The notes beneath the pieces are model-generated. The model was not told the origin of the DNA. It ran no database searches and worked only from the letters and a program-made list of their open reading frames with translations. 64,000 bases of DNA. Source: Xenophilus sp. Marseille-Q4582 (GTDB lineage: Bacteria > Pseudomonadota > Gammaproteobacteria > Burkholderiales > Burkholderiaceae_C). Below are positions 21,237 through 29,649 of this stretch, piece after piece. A program made the translations under genes and the position numbers. The stretch lies in contig NZ_CAKAKO010000001.1 in the NCBI RefSeq assembly GCF_916700565.1, positions 558,001-622,000 on the forward strand. The letters are read 5' to 3'. Numbering within the stretch: position 1 is the first letter of the stretch; each line of letters begins with the position of its first letter.

Positions 21237-22226
21237 TCAGGACTCGGCCGTGAATCCGATCTGCTTGACCAGCGGCCCCCAGCGCTCGAACTCGGCCTTC
21301 TGGTCGGCCGCCATCTCCTGCGGCGTGCTGCCGTGCGCCACCAGGCCCACCAGTGCCAGCGAGTCGATCACCGTCTTGTCCTTGAGGGCGGCGGTGATGG
21401 CGGCATTGGCGTTGGCCAGCGTGGCGGCGGGCGTCTTGGCCGGCGCATAGAAGCCGAACCATTCTTCCGAGGTCACGTCCGGGTAGCCCAGTTCCGTGAA
21501 GGTCGGCACGTCGGGCAGGTAGGGCGAGCGCTTCTTGCCCGAGGTGGCGAGCACGCGCACGCGGCCGCTCTTCATGTACTGCAGGTAGTCGCCGCTCGGG
21601 TTCATCGCGGCGGCGATCTGGCCGCCCACCAGGTCGGTGATGCTGGGCACCGTGCCGCGGTAGGGCACGTGCTTGAGATCGACGCCCGAGCGGATGCCCA
21701 GCAGCGCGCCCAGCAGGTGCGGCATGGAGCCGGCACCGGGCGAGCCGTAGCTCGCCTGGCCCGGGTTGGCCTTGGCCCAGGCCAGGAAGTCCTTGAGCGT
21801 CTTCACCTCGGCCGGCACGGCCGGGCCCACCGCCAGGCCGTGGAACATGATGGCGCCGATGGACACCTGCGTCACGTCTTCGGGCTTGTAGCTGAGCTTG
21901 GGATAGATGTAGGGATACACCGCCAGCGCCGACACCGGCGCCAGGGTCAGCACCGAGCCGTCGGCGGGCGAATTCTTGAGCGTTTCCACCGCGATGCGGC
22001 CGCCCGCGCCGGGCTTGTTCTCGACGAAGCCCGGGTTCTTGCTGTAGGCCGTGCCGCCGATCTTCTCGGCCACGCGGCGCGCCACGCTGTCGCCCGCGCT
22101 GCCGGCCGGAAAGCCGTACATGATCTTGACCTGGTCCAGCGCCTGCGCGAGCGCCGACAGCGGCGAGAGCGCCGCCAGTGCGGCCGCGCCGCCCAGCGTG
22201 TTCAGGAATTGACGACGGTGTTGCAT
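21237..22226 (-). CDS. Bug/TctC-family substrate-binding protein
   Basis: 329-aa periplasmic binding protein with a signal peptide containing paired arginines ('MQHRRQFLNTLGGAAALAAL'), possibly Tat-type, cleaved near ALA/QA. Bug features include 'KIMYGFPAGSAGDSVARR', 'VENKPGAGGRIAVETLK', 'WAKANPGQASYGSPGAGS', 'HVPYRGTVPSITDLVGGQI' and 'LPDVPTFTELGYPDV'. It is located inside the hydroxycinnamate operon without TctA/TctB, so an aromatic acid ligand is a reasonable guess. Partner permease not in the window. Confidence 0.92.
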   Translation of the reverse strand: MQHRRQFLNTLGGAAALAALSPLSALAQALDQVKIMYGFPAGSAGDSVARRVAEKIGGTAYSKNPGFVENKPGAGGRIAVETLKNSPADGSVLTLAPVSALAVYPYIYPKLSYKPEDVTQVSIGAIMFHGLAVGPAVPAEVKTLKDFLAWAKANPGQASYGSPGAGSMPHLLGALLGIRSGVDLKHVPYRGTVPSITDLVGGQIAAAMNPSGDYLQYMKSGRVRVLATSGKKRSPYLPDVPTFTELGYPDVTSEEWFGFYAPAKTPAATLANANAAITAALKDKTVIDSLALVGLVAHGSTPQEMAADQKAEFERWGPLVKQIGFTAES

Positions 22227-22278
22227 GGCATGTCTCCTGGTGGGGTTTGGTTGGCGTCGAGGAAGGAAGCGAAGCGGC

Positions 22279-23052
22279 TCAGCGCGCAGCCATGCGCAGG
22301 GCGCCGTCGAGGCGGATCACCTCGCCGTTGAGATGGCCGTTGCTGACGATGTGGCAGGCCAGCTCGGCGAACTCCGAGGGCTTGCCCAGTCGCGGCGGGA
22401 AGGGAATGGACGCGGCCAGCGACTGCTGCACGGGCTCGGGCAGCTCCAGCAGCAGCGGCGTGGCGAAGATGCCGGGGGCCACCGTGCACACGCGGATGCC
22501 GTGCTGCGCGAGGTCGCGCGCCATCGGCAGCGTCATGCCGGCCAGGCCGGCCTTGGACGCGCTGTAGGCCTGCTGGCCCACCTGGCCGTCGAAGGCCGCG
22601 ACCGAGGCGGTGAACATCATCACGCCGCGGCCTTCGCCATCGTCGCCTTCCAGCGGCGCCAGCTTGGCGCAGCGCGCCGCGAACAGCCGGCTCACGTTGT
22701 ACGTGCCGATCAGGTTGATCTGGATCACGCGCGCGAAGTCCTCCAGCGGGGCCGCGCTGCCGTCCTTTCCCACGATGCGCTTGGCCGAGCCGATGCCCGC
22801 CACGTTCATCAGGATGCGCGCCGGGCCGTGCGCGGCCTCGGCACCGGCCAGCGCGGCTTCCACGCTGGCGGTGTCGGTGATGTCGCAGGCGAAGGAAACG
22901 CCGCCGATGTCGGCTGCCACCTTCGCGGCCAGCTCGGCGTTGCGGTCCAGCACGGCGACCTTCGCGCCTTGGCGCGCCAGTTCGCGTGCCGTGGCCTCGC
23001 CCAGGCCCGATGCGCCGCCCGTGACCAGCGCGGCCTGTCCTTGGATCTTCAT
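22279..23052 (-). CDS. SDR 3-hydroxyacyl-CoA dehydrogenase (HSD10-like)
   Basis: 257-aa classical short-chain dehydrogenase. The NAD motif is 'ALVTGGASGLGEAT', followed by 'LMNVAGIG', Ser in 'MMFTASVAAFDG' and the catalytic 'YSASKAGLAG'. It resembles type-2 3-hydroxyacyl-CoA dehydrogenases. In the Agrobacterium hydroxycinnamate cluster an SDR oxidises the 4-hydroxyphenyl-beta-hydroxypropionyl-CoA intermediate to the beta-keto form, and the same step is proposed here. It lies just downstream of the CoA ligase on the same strand. Confidence 0.88.
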   Translation of the reverse strand: MKIQGQAALVTGGASGLGEATARELARQGAKVAVLDRNAELAAKVAADIGGVSFACDITDTASVEAALAGAEAAHGPARILMNVAGIGSAKRIVGKDGSAAPLEDFARVIQINLIGTYNVSRLFAARCAKLAPLEGDDGEGRGVMMFTASVAAFDGQVGQQAYSASKAGLAGMTLPMARDLAQHGIRVCTVAPGIFATPLLLELPEPVQQSLAASIPFPPRLGKPSEFAELACHIVSNGHLNGEVIRLDGALRMAAR

Positions 23053-23106
23053 GGTGCGTCTCTCCTGTTCAGTGCAGTTCGTGCGATGCGGTCGAGGCGG
23101 GGGGCC

Positions 23107-25029
23107 TCAGTTCCATTGCGGCTTGAGCGTGAAGGGCAGCGTGTCGCCGTGCAGCGCCTGCACGAAGGCATCGCGGTGCTTGAGCACGGCGCGCTGGTTG
23201 ATCGAGCCCTTGTCCGTGACCTCGCCCTTGTCGATCGACGGCGGCTCGGCCACCAGCACGGCGCGCGCGACGCGGTTGGCGCTGCCCGTGGCATCGGCCG
23301 CCAGGCGGTCGATCACGGTCTGGAAATGCGCCTGCACGGGGGCGCTCTGCAGCACCTCGGCCCAGGGGGCATCGGCGGGCAGCCGCGCCAGTTCGCGCAC
23401 CGCCTGGGTCGGGAAGATCAGGGCGCCCACTTCCTTCATGTTCAGGCCCGTGAGCACCACGTCCTGCACATAGGGTGCGCCGAAGGACGTGACCTTGGCG
23501 CGCAGCGGCCCCACGCTCACGAAGGTGCCGGTGGTCAGCTTGAAGTCCTCGGCGATGCGACCATCGAAGCGCAGGCCCAGGTGCAGGTTGTCCGGGTCCA
23601 TCCAGCACACGGCGTCGCCGGTCAGGAAGAAGCCTTCCTCGTCGAAGGACTCGTGCGTGGCCTCGGGCATGCGCCAGTAGCCGGGCGTGACGTTGGGGCC
23701 GCGGTAGCGGATCTCGGTCTTGCCGTCCGCGGGCACCAGCTTGATCTCCAGGCCGGCGGCCGGCAGGCCCAACTCGCCGGCGACCATGTCAGGGCGCGTG
23801 ACGTTGAGCGCGAAGGGCGACGATTCGGTCATGCCCAGGCCGGTGCCCATCACGATGCGTTCGCCCACCTCGGCCTCGGCCAGGCGGTACAGCTTGTCCA
23901 GCACGCCCGGCGGCAGGGCGGCGCCGGCGTAGTAGAAGAGCTGGCAGCGCGCCAGCAGCTGGCGGCGCAGCACCGGGTCCTGCTCCATGGCGTCGGCAAT
24001 CGCCTCGAAGCCGGTGGGCACGTTGAAGTAGATCGTGGGCGAGATCTCGCGCAGGTTGCGCAGCGTCTCGCCGATGCCGGCCGGCGTGGGCTTGCCCTCG
24101 TCGATGTACAGCGTGCCGCCGTTGTCCAGCACGATGCCGATGTTGTGGTTGCCGCCGAAGGTGTGGTTCCAGGGCAGCCAGTCGACCAGCACCGGCCCGC
24201 AGCCGTCTTCCAGCCGCGCGCTCAGCGGCGGCAGGCTGCAGCGCAGCTGCTGCTGGTTGGCGCACCACATGCGGTGGTTGTTGATCACCGCTTTCGGGTT
24301 CTTGGTCGAGCCCGAGGTGAACAGGAACTTGGTGATGGTGCCCGGGTGCACGCGCTGCATGGCCTCGTCCACGGCATGCGTGGCGCGCGTGGCCCGCAGC
24401 GCGGCCAGCGGCGTGGTGGCGCGGCCTTCCAGCGTGCCGCTGCCCATCACCACCGGCACCTCGGGCGGCACCGTGGCCGCGATGGCGGGACCGAAGCGCG
24501 CATCGGCCGCGAACACCAGCCCCGGCGTCAGCGTCTGCATCACGTGGCGCAGCTTCTCGTAGTCCTTGCTGACCAGCGCATAGGGCGTGGAGACGGGGCA
24601 GTGCGGCACGCCGATCAGCAGGCAGCCGAAGGCCACCAGCGCGTGGTCCAGGCTGTTCTCGGCGAGGATCGCCACCGGCCGCTCCTCGGACAGGTCGTGG
24701 CTCAGCAGGGCCTGGGCGATGCAACGCGCCTGGGCCAGGAACTGGCTGTAGCTCAGGTGGATCCAGTCGCCGCGGCTGCCGTCGGGCAGGCGTTCGCGCT
24801 GGGCCATGAAGGTGCGGTTCGGCGCGACGGCGGCCCAGTGCACCAGCCGGTCGTTCATGCGGTGGGCGTAGGGGGGCAGCTCCGGCTCGGACCGGAGGTA
24901 CTGGACCCCGTTGGCGCCCTCGCGCAGCACGCCGCGCGTGATGCCGTAGATGGCGGCCGGGTTGGCGGCGCGGTATCTGGGCGCAGCAGCGCCCCGGCTG
25001 CTGTCGGCAGCCTTGTCGGTTTGCGTCAT
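23107..25029 (-). CDS. fcs: Feruloyl-CoA / hydroxycinnamoyl-CoA synthetase
   Basis: 640-aa AMP-forming ligase activating ferulate, p-coumarate or caffeate to the CoA thioester. The adenylate motif is 'KFLFTSGSTKNPKAVINN'; further motifs are 'LVDWLPWNHTFGGNHN', 'GTGLGMTESSPFA' and 'FFLTGDAVCW...FDGRIAEDFKL'. The long N-terminus with 'HRMNDRLVHWAAVAPNRTFMAQR' is typical of the bacterial feruloyl-CoA synthase class. It sits between the hydratase and the SDR in the same operon. The exact aryl substrate range is not readable from sequence. Confidence 0.9.
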   Translation of the reverse strand: MTQTDKAADSSRGAAAPRYRAANPAAIYGITRGVLREGANGVQYLRSEPELPPYAHRMNDRLVHWAAVAPNRTFMAQRERLPDGSRGDWIHLSYSQFLAQARCIAQALLSHDLSEERPVAILAENSLDHALVAFGCLLIGVPHCPVSTPYALVSKDYEKLRHVMQTLTPGLVFAADARFGPAIAATVPPEVPVVMGSGTLEGRATTPLAALRATRATHAVDEAMQRVHPGTITKFLFTSGSTKNPKAVINNHRMWCANQQQLRCSLPPLSARLEDGCGPVLVDWLPWNHTFGGNHNIGIVLDNGGTLYIDEGKPTPAGIGETLRNLREISPTIYFNVPTGFEAIADAMEQDPVLRRQLLARCQLFYYAGAALPPGVLDKLYRLAEAEVGERIVMGTGLGMTESSPFALNVTRPDMVAGELGLPAAGLEIKLVPADGKTEIRYRGPNVTPGYWRMPEATHESFDEEGFFLTGDAVCWMDPDNLHLGLRFDGRIAEDFKLTTGTFVSVGPLRAKVTSFGAPYVQDVVLTGLNMKEVGALIFPTQAVRELARLPADAPWAEVLQSAPVQAHFQTVIDRLAADATGSANRVARAVLVAEPPSIDKGEVTDKGSINQRAVLKHRDAFVQALHGDTLPFTLKPQWN

Positions 25030-25067
25030 GTCTTCCTCCGGGAAGGGGTGGGGGTCGCTCGGGCTTC

Positions 25068-25841
25068 TCAGTCCCTGGCGACCTTGGCGGCGCGGCCTTC
25101 GAGGAAGGCGCGCACGCGCTCCTTGGCGGCCGGCGCGTCCTGCGCGATGCCGGCCATCAGCGCTTCGGTGAACAGGCCGTGGTCGGCCGGCTGCTCGGCG
25201 ATGCGGGGCAGCGCGTGCATCAGCGCGTAGTTGGTCAGCGGCGCGTTGGTGGCCACGCGCTTGGCGATCTCCACGGCCTTCGCCAGCGCCTGGCCTGGCG
25301 GCACGAGGTACTGCGCGAAGCCGGCGCGCTCGCCTTCCTCGGCCTTGTAGACGCGGCCCGTCATCATCATGTCGGTCATGCGCGCCACGCCGATCAGCTT
25401 GGGAATGCGCACCGAGCCGCCGCCACCCACGAAGATGCCGCGCGAGCCCTCAGGCAGCGCGTAGAAGGTGGTCTCGTCGGCCACGCGGATGTGGCAGGCG
25501 CTGGCCAGCTCCAGCCCGCCGCCCACCACGGCGCCGTGCAGGGCCGCGATGACGGGCACGGTGCCGAACTGCACGCCGTCCAGCGCCTGGTGCCACATGC
25601 GCGAATGCAGCACGCCCTGGCCGGCGTCGCGCTCCTTCAGCTCGGACAGGTCCAGCCCGGCGCAGAAATGCTCGCCCGCGCCGTCGACCACCACCGCGCG
25701 CACGCCCTCGGGCAGGTTCTGGAAGGTGTCGCGCAGCGCGAGGATCAGGCCGTCGTTGAGCGCATTGCGCTTGGCGGCGCGTTCCAGGCGAACGATCGCG
25801 ATGTCGTCCTGGACGGTGAGGGAAAGGTCGGGGTGGGTCAT
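25068..25841 (-). CDS. Enoyl-CoA hydratase/isomerase family protein (hydroxycinnamoyl-CoA hydratase)
   Basis: 257-aa crotonase-fold enzyme, first gene of the leftward operon. 'GEHFCAGLDLSEL' and 'HGAVVGGGLELASACHIRVA' form the CoA pocket and oxyanion hole. 'FYALPEGSRGIFVGGGGSVRIPKLIG' carries the Glu region seen in hydratases. In the neighbouring Fcs context it would hydrate feruloyl-CoA to the beta-hydroxypropionyl-CoA. Since an SDR and a ketoacyl-CoA hydrolase are present, I infer hydratase rather than vanillin-forming aldolase activity. The operator lies 27 bp upstream of its ATG. Confidence 0.85.
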   Translation of the reverse strand: MTHPDLSLTVQDDIAIVRLERAAKRNALNDGLILALRDTFQNLPEGVRAVVVDGAGEHFCAGLDLSELKERDAGQGVLHSRMWHQALDGVQFGTVPVIAALHGAVVGGGLELASACHIRVADETTFYALPEGSRGIFVGGGGSVRIPKLIGVARMTDMMMTGRVYKAEEGERAGFAQYLVPPGQALAKAVEIAKRVATNAPLTNYALMHALPRIAEQPADHGLFTEALMAGIAQDAPAAKERVRAFLEGRAAKVARD

Positions 25842-25864
25842 GATTGCGTCCTGGGGATGAATCG

Positions 25865-25893
25865 ATTATGGTTATGAAAAATAACCAAATCAA
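25865..25893 (-). promoter_or_regulatory. Sigma-70-like promoter of the hydroxycinnamate operon
   Basis: On the minus strand TTGATT (25893-25888) and CATAAT (25870-25865) are separated by exactly 17 bp and precede the hydratase ATG at 25841. The spacer is almost entirely the palindrome annotated separately. Confidence 0.7.
25869..25887. promoter_or_regulatory. Palindromic operator, probable MarR site
   Basis: TGGTTAT-GAAAA-ATAACCA is a perfect 7-bp inverted repeat with 5-bp spacing, 19 bp long. It fills the -35/-10 spacer of the leftward promoter and lies in the divergent region with the amidohydrolase gene. Size and symmetry fit MarR-family operators; repression of both directions is inferred. 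Confidence 0.72.
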
Positions 25894-25956
25894 GGCGGCG
25901 GACAGCCCCGCGATGCCGGTGTTTACCCTAGTCATCAAGCCCACCCGGAGACATCC

Positions 25957-26820
25957 ATGGACTGCTCCCAACTCATCGCCATCGACACGCACACGCATGC
26001 CGAGATCAGCTGCTGGAATCCTTTCGACAACTACGGCGAGGAGTACGACCGCGCGGCCGACAAGTACTTCCGCTCCAGCCGCCGCCCGACCATCCAGGAG
26101 AGCATCGACTACTACCGCGAGCGCAAGATCGGCTTCGTGATGTTCGGGGTGGACAGCGAGTCCAACCTGGGCCGCCGGCGCATTCCGAACGAGGAGATCG
26201 CCGAGGCCGCGCAGAAGAATCCGGACATCATGATCGCGTTCGCCAGCATCGACCCGCACAAGGGCAAGATGGGTGCGCGTGAGGCGCGCCGGCTCATCGA
26301 GGAGCACGGCGTGAAGGGCTTCAAGTTCCATCCCACGGTGCAGGGCTTCCACCCCTACGACAAGATGGCCTGGCCGATCTACGAGGTCATCGCCGAGCAC
26401 AAGCTGCCGGCCATCTTCCACACCGGCCACAGCGGCATCGGCTCGGGCATGCGCTGCGGCGGCGGCCTGCGGCTCGAATACAGCAACCCCATGCACCTGG
26501 ACGACGTGGCGATCGACTTCCCCGACATGCAGATCGTCATGGCGCACCCGAGCTTTCCGTGGCAGGACGAGGCGCTGTCGGTGGCCACGCACAAGCCCAA
26601 CGTCTGGATCGACCTGTCGGGCTGGAGCCCCAAGTACTTCCCCAAGCAGTTGATCCAGTACGCCAACACCCTGCTCAAGGACCGCGTGCTGTTCGCCAGC
26701 GACTGGCCGCTGATCTCGCCCGACCGCTGGTTGAAGGATTCGGAGGAGGCCGGCTTCAAGCCGGAAGTGATGCCCGGCATCCTCAAGGGCAACGCCATGC
26801 GCCTGCTGGGACTGGGCTGA
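25957..26820 (+). CDS. Amidohydrolase-2 family protein, probable aryl beta-ketoacyl-CoA hydrolase
   Basis: 287-aa metal-dependent TIM-barrel hydrolase. Metal ligands are expected in 'AIDTHTHAE' (HxH), 'IFHTGHSG', 'IVMAHPSFPW' and 'LFASDWPLISP' (Asp). ATG 25957 follows CGGAG at a good distance. It is divergent from the CoA ligase operon and shares its regulatory region. In Agrobacterium fabrum an amidohydrolase-family protein of the hydroxycinnamate cluster acts as 4-hydroxyphenyl-beta-ketoacyl-CoA hydrolase, yielding the benzoate-type acid. I assign the same role by context; a decarboxylase of the ACMSD type is the main alternative. Confidence 0.82.
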   Translation: MDCSQLIAIDTHTHAEISCWNPFDNYGEEYDRAADKYFRSSRRPTIQESIDYYRERKIGFVMFGVDSESNLGRRRIPNEEIAEAAQKNPDIMIAFASIDPHKGKMGAREARRLIEEHGVKGFKFHPTVQGFHPYDKMAWPIYEVIAEHKLPAIFHTGHSGIGSGMRCGGGLRLEYSNPMHLDDVAIDFPDMQIVMAHPSFPWQDEALSVATHKPNVWIDLSGWSPKYFPKQLIQYANTLLKDRVLFASDWPLISPDRWLKDSEEAGFKPEVMPGILKGNAMRLLGLG

Positions 26821-26908
26821 GGCGGGCGGGCCGCGCACGGCCACCGTGCCGCCGCAGGGAGGATGCCACCGTGCCGGATAATTTCCGGCTGCTTTCCCCT
26901 TGCCGCGC

Positions 26909-27697
26909 ATGCTGTTCCTGCTGTCCCCCGCCAAATCCCTCGACTACGACACACCGGCCCCCGAAGGCCTGCCTGCCACGGCGCCGCATTTCGAAGGGGC
27001 GCGCGGCCCCGCGGCGGAACTGATCGCGCTGCTGCGCGCGCAGTCGCCGCAGCAGGTGGCCGAGTTGATGCACCTGTCGGACAAGCTGGCGGCACTCAAC
27101 GTCGCGCGTTATGCCGCCTGGGCGCCCAAAGGCAGCGCCCGCAACGCCAAGCAGGCCGCGCTCGCCTTCGACGGCGACGTGTACGGCGGCCTGGACGCCA
27201 AGACGCTCACGCGCGCGCAGCTGGCCTGGGCCCAGGACCACGTGGTGATCCTGAGCGGCCTGTACGGCGTGCTGCGCCCGCTGGACTGGCTGCAGCCCTA
27301 TCGCCTGGAGATGGGCACGGCCCTGGCCAACCGCCGGGGCAAGGACCTGTACGCCTTCTGGGGTTCGCGCATCGCCGAATACCTCAACGAGCGCGCCGCG
27401 GCCGACCACACGCCGGTCGTCGTCAACCTGGCCTCGCAGGAATACTTCCGCGCCGTGGACCGCCGGGCGCTCAAGGCGCGCGTGATCGACTGCCAGTTCG
27501 AGGACTGGAAGAATGGGCAGTACAAAATCATCAGTTTCTACGCCAAGCGCGCGCGGGGCCTGATGGCCCGCTGGGCCATCCAGCACGAGGCCGTGACCCC
27601 CAGGACGCTGGAAGGCTTCGACCTGGAGGGCTACGCCCTGGCCGCCGAGGCATCCACGCCCGAGCGCCTGGTGTTCCGGCGCCGGATCGCCGATTGA
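26909..27697 (+). CDS. yaaA: Peroxide stress protein YaaA
   Basis: 262-aa DUF328/UPF0246 protein that in E. coli limits free iron and DNA damage during peroxide stress. '[13 protein letters not shown]' at the N-terminus, '[13 protein letters not shown]', '[23 protein letters not shown]' and '[10 protein letters not shown]' are diagnostic. ATG 26909 matches the family start; a TTG at 26900 would add three residues. It is followed co-directionally by an oxygenase gene. Confidence 0.95.
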   Translation: MLFLLSPAKSLDYDTPAPEGLPATAPHFEGARGPAAELIALLRAQSPQQVAELMHLSDKLAALNVARYAAWAPKGSARNAKQAALAFDGDVYGGLDAKTLTRAQLAWAQDHVVILSGLYGVLRPLDWLQPYRLEMGTALANRRGKDLYAFWGSRIAEYLNERAAADHTPVVVNLASQEYFRAVDRRALKARVIDCQFEDWKNGQYKIISFYAKRARGLMARWAIQHEAVTPRTLEGFDLEGYALAAEASTPERLVFRRRIAD

Positions 27698-27751
27698 GTG
27701 AACGGCGGCGAAGGCCGCCGCCCATGACCTGAAGAGAGGAGCATTGTCCGC

Positions 27752-28609
27752 ATGCAGCCGATCAGCCCCGAACTGCGCGAATGGATCGTCACCCAGCTGG
27801 CCGCCGGCCATTCGGTGGCGGCGCTTCGCCAATCCATGCATGCCGCCGGCTGGCGCGACGACGCCACCGATGCGGCGCTGGCCGAGGTGGAGCGGGGCGC
27901 GGCCGGCGCGACAGCCGCCGGTGCGGCCACAGCGGCCGCGGCGCCGGCGCGCACCGACATGCCGGGCCCCCGGCTGGAGGGGTCGCCGCTGTACCTGGAC
28001 GGCGGCGACCGGCGCGTGCAGGTGCTGCAGACCGTGCAGCATCCGCGCGTGGTGGTGTTCGGCAACCTGCTCGATGCGGCGGAATGCGAAGGGCTGATCG
28101 ACGCCGCCCGGGCGCGCCTGGCACGGTCGCGCACGGTGGAGACCAAGACCGGCGGCGAAGCGCTCAACGCCGACCGCACCAGCGACGGCATGTTCTTCGA
28201 GCGCGGCGAGAACGCGCTGGTGGCGCGCATCGAGGCGCGCATCGCCACCTTGCTGAACTGGCCGCTGGACCATGGCGAGGGCCTGCAGATCCTGCGCTAC
28301 AGCCCGGGCGCGCAGTACAAGCCGCACTACGACTATTTCGACCCCAGGGAGCCGGGCACGCCGACCATCCTGCGCCGCGGCGGCCAGCGCGTGGGCACGC
28401 TGGTGATGTACCTGCAGGAGCCGGAGGCGGGCGGCGCCACCACCTTCCCCGACATCGGGCTGGAAGTGGCACCCGTGCGCGGCACGGGCGTGTTCTTCAG
28501 CTACGACCGGCCCGACCCGGCCACCCGCACGCTGCACGGCGGCGCGCCGGTGCTGGCGGGCGAGAAATGGGTGGCCACCAAGTGGCTGCGCGAGGGCGTG
28601 TTCCGCTGA
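27752..28609 (+). CDS. Prolyl 4-hydroxylase-like 2OG-Fe(II) oxygenase
   Basis: 285-aa iron/2-oxoglutarate dioxygenase. The C-terminal double-stranded beta-helix has 'YKPHYDYFD' (His and Asp of the HxD pair), 'GGATTFPDIGLEVAP', the distal His in 'TLHGGAPV' and the 2OG-binding Lys in 'GEKWVATKWL'. The first 60 residues form a small helical domain followed by an Ala-rich linker. The substrate is unknown. It stands in a rightward run yaaA - oxygenase - hydrolase - queF. Confidence 0.88.
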   Translation: MQPISPELREWIVTQLAAGHSVAALRQSMHAAGWRDDATDAALAEVERGAAGATAAGAATAAAAPARTDMPGPRLEGSPLYLDGGDRRVQVLQTVQHPRVVVFGNLLDAAECEGLIDAARARLARSRTVETKTGGEALNADRTSDGMFFERGENALVARIEARIATLLNWPLDHGEGLQILRYSPGAQYKPHYDYFDPREPGTPTILRRGGQRVGTLVMYLQEPEAGGATTFPDIGLEVAPVRGTGVFFSYDRPDPATRTLHGGAPVLAGEKWVATKWLREGVFR

Positions 28610-28675
28610 CGCCGCACCGCGCGTGCCGCAGGGCCGCTCCCCTCCGAAGACCCCCCGCTCGACGCTGAATCCCTC

Positions 28676-29587
28676 ATGAAAATCCAGGCCAACGGCATTT
28701 CCCTCGAAGTCGAAGACAGCGGCGGCAGCGGCCCGGCGGTGCTGCTGGTCATGGGCCTGGGCATGCAGCTGATCGCCTGGCCCGAGGCTTTCGTGCGCGG
28801 CTTCGCCGACGCCGGCTACCGCGTGCTGCGGCACGACAACCGCGACATCGGCCTGTCGCAGTACTTCGACGAGGCGCCCACGCCGAACCTGCTGTGGCAG
28901 GTGCTGCGCCAGAAGATGGGCCTGTCCATCCACGCGCCCTACGGCCTGGAAGACATGGCCCGCGATGCGCTGGGCCTGCTCGAGGCGCTGGGCATCGCGC
29001 AGGCGCATGTGATCGGCGTCTCGATGGGCGGCATGATCGCGCAGCGCATGGCCATCGCCGACCCGCAGCGCGTGCGCAGCCTGGTCAGCATCATGAGCTC
29101 CAGCGGCGCGCGCGGCCTGCCCGCCGCGCGGCCCGACGTGGGCGCGGCGCTGATGCGCCCGCCGCCCCGCGGCGCCGGCGTCGAGGCGCTGGTCGAGCAT
29201 TCGCTGGGCCTGGTGCGCCTGATCGCCAGCCCCGGCTATCCCTTCGACGAAGCCGCCACGCGCCAGCGCCTGGCCGCGGCGCTGCAGCGCGCCTACCACC
29301 CCGCCGGCGTGGTGCGGCAGATGCTGGCCATCGGCGCCGACACCGGCGTGCGCGACCGCGCGCTGGCCGGCATCCGCACGCCCACCCTCGTGCTGCACGG
29401 CGACGGCGACGTGCTGGTGCCCATCGAATGCGGGCGCGACACGGCGCGCCGCATCCCTGGCGCGCACTTCGAAACCATCGCCGGCATGGGCCACGACCTG
29501 CCGCCCGGCGCGCTGCCGGTGCTGCTGGGCCACATCCTGCCCTTCCTGCAGGCCGTGGACGGCCGCCCGCCGGCCCACAACTTCTGA
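28676..29587 (+). CDS. Alpha/beta hydrolase
   Basis: 303-aa alpha/beta-hydrolase fold protein. The oxyanion strand is '[16 protein letters not shown]', the nucleophile elbow '[15 protein letters not shown]' (Ser), the acid in '[12 protein letters not shown]' and the histidine in '[11 protein letters not shown]'. The '[10 protein letters not shown]' stretch is typical of the pimeloyl/haloalkane-like group often annotated as general hydrolases. No signal peptide is seen, so it is cytoplasmic. The substrate cannot be stated. Confidence 0.88.
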   Translation: MKIQANGISLEVEDSGGSGPAVLLVMGLGMQLIAWPEAFVRGFADAGYRVLRHDNRDIGLSQYFDEAPTPNLLWQVLRQKMGLSIHAPYGLEDMARDALGLLEALGIAQAHVIGVSMGGMIAQRMAIADPQRVRSLVSIMSSSGARGLPAARPDVGAALMRPPPRGAGVEALVEHSLGLVRLIASPGYPFDEAATRQRLAAALQRAYHPAGVVRQMLAIGADTGVRDRALAGIRTPTLVLHGDGDVLVPIECGRDTARRIPGAHFETIAGMGHDLPPGALPVLLGHILPFLQAVDGRPPAHNF

Positions 29588-29649
29588 TCGTTCCACGCGG
29601 GCACGCCGGCTGCCCGGTGTCGAAGGCCGCGCGGCCGAAGGAATTTCCC

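Noticed and set aside
25029-25068. Assignment of the crotonase as vanillin-forming Ech
   Set aside because: An SDR dehydrogenase and an amidohydrolase-type ketoacyl-CoA hydrolase in the same locus fit the beta-oxidative route better; sequence alone cannot exclude aldolase activity.
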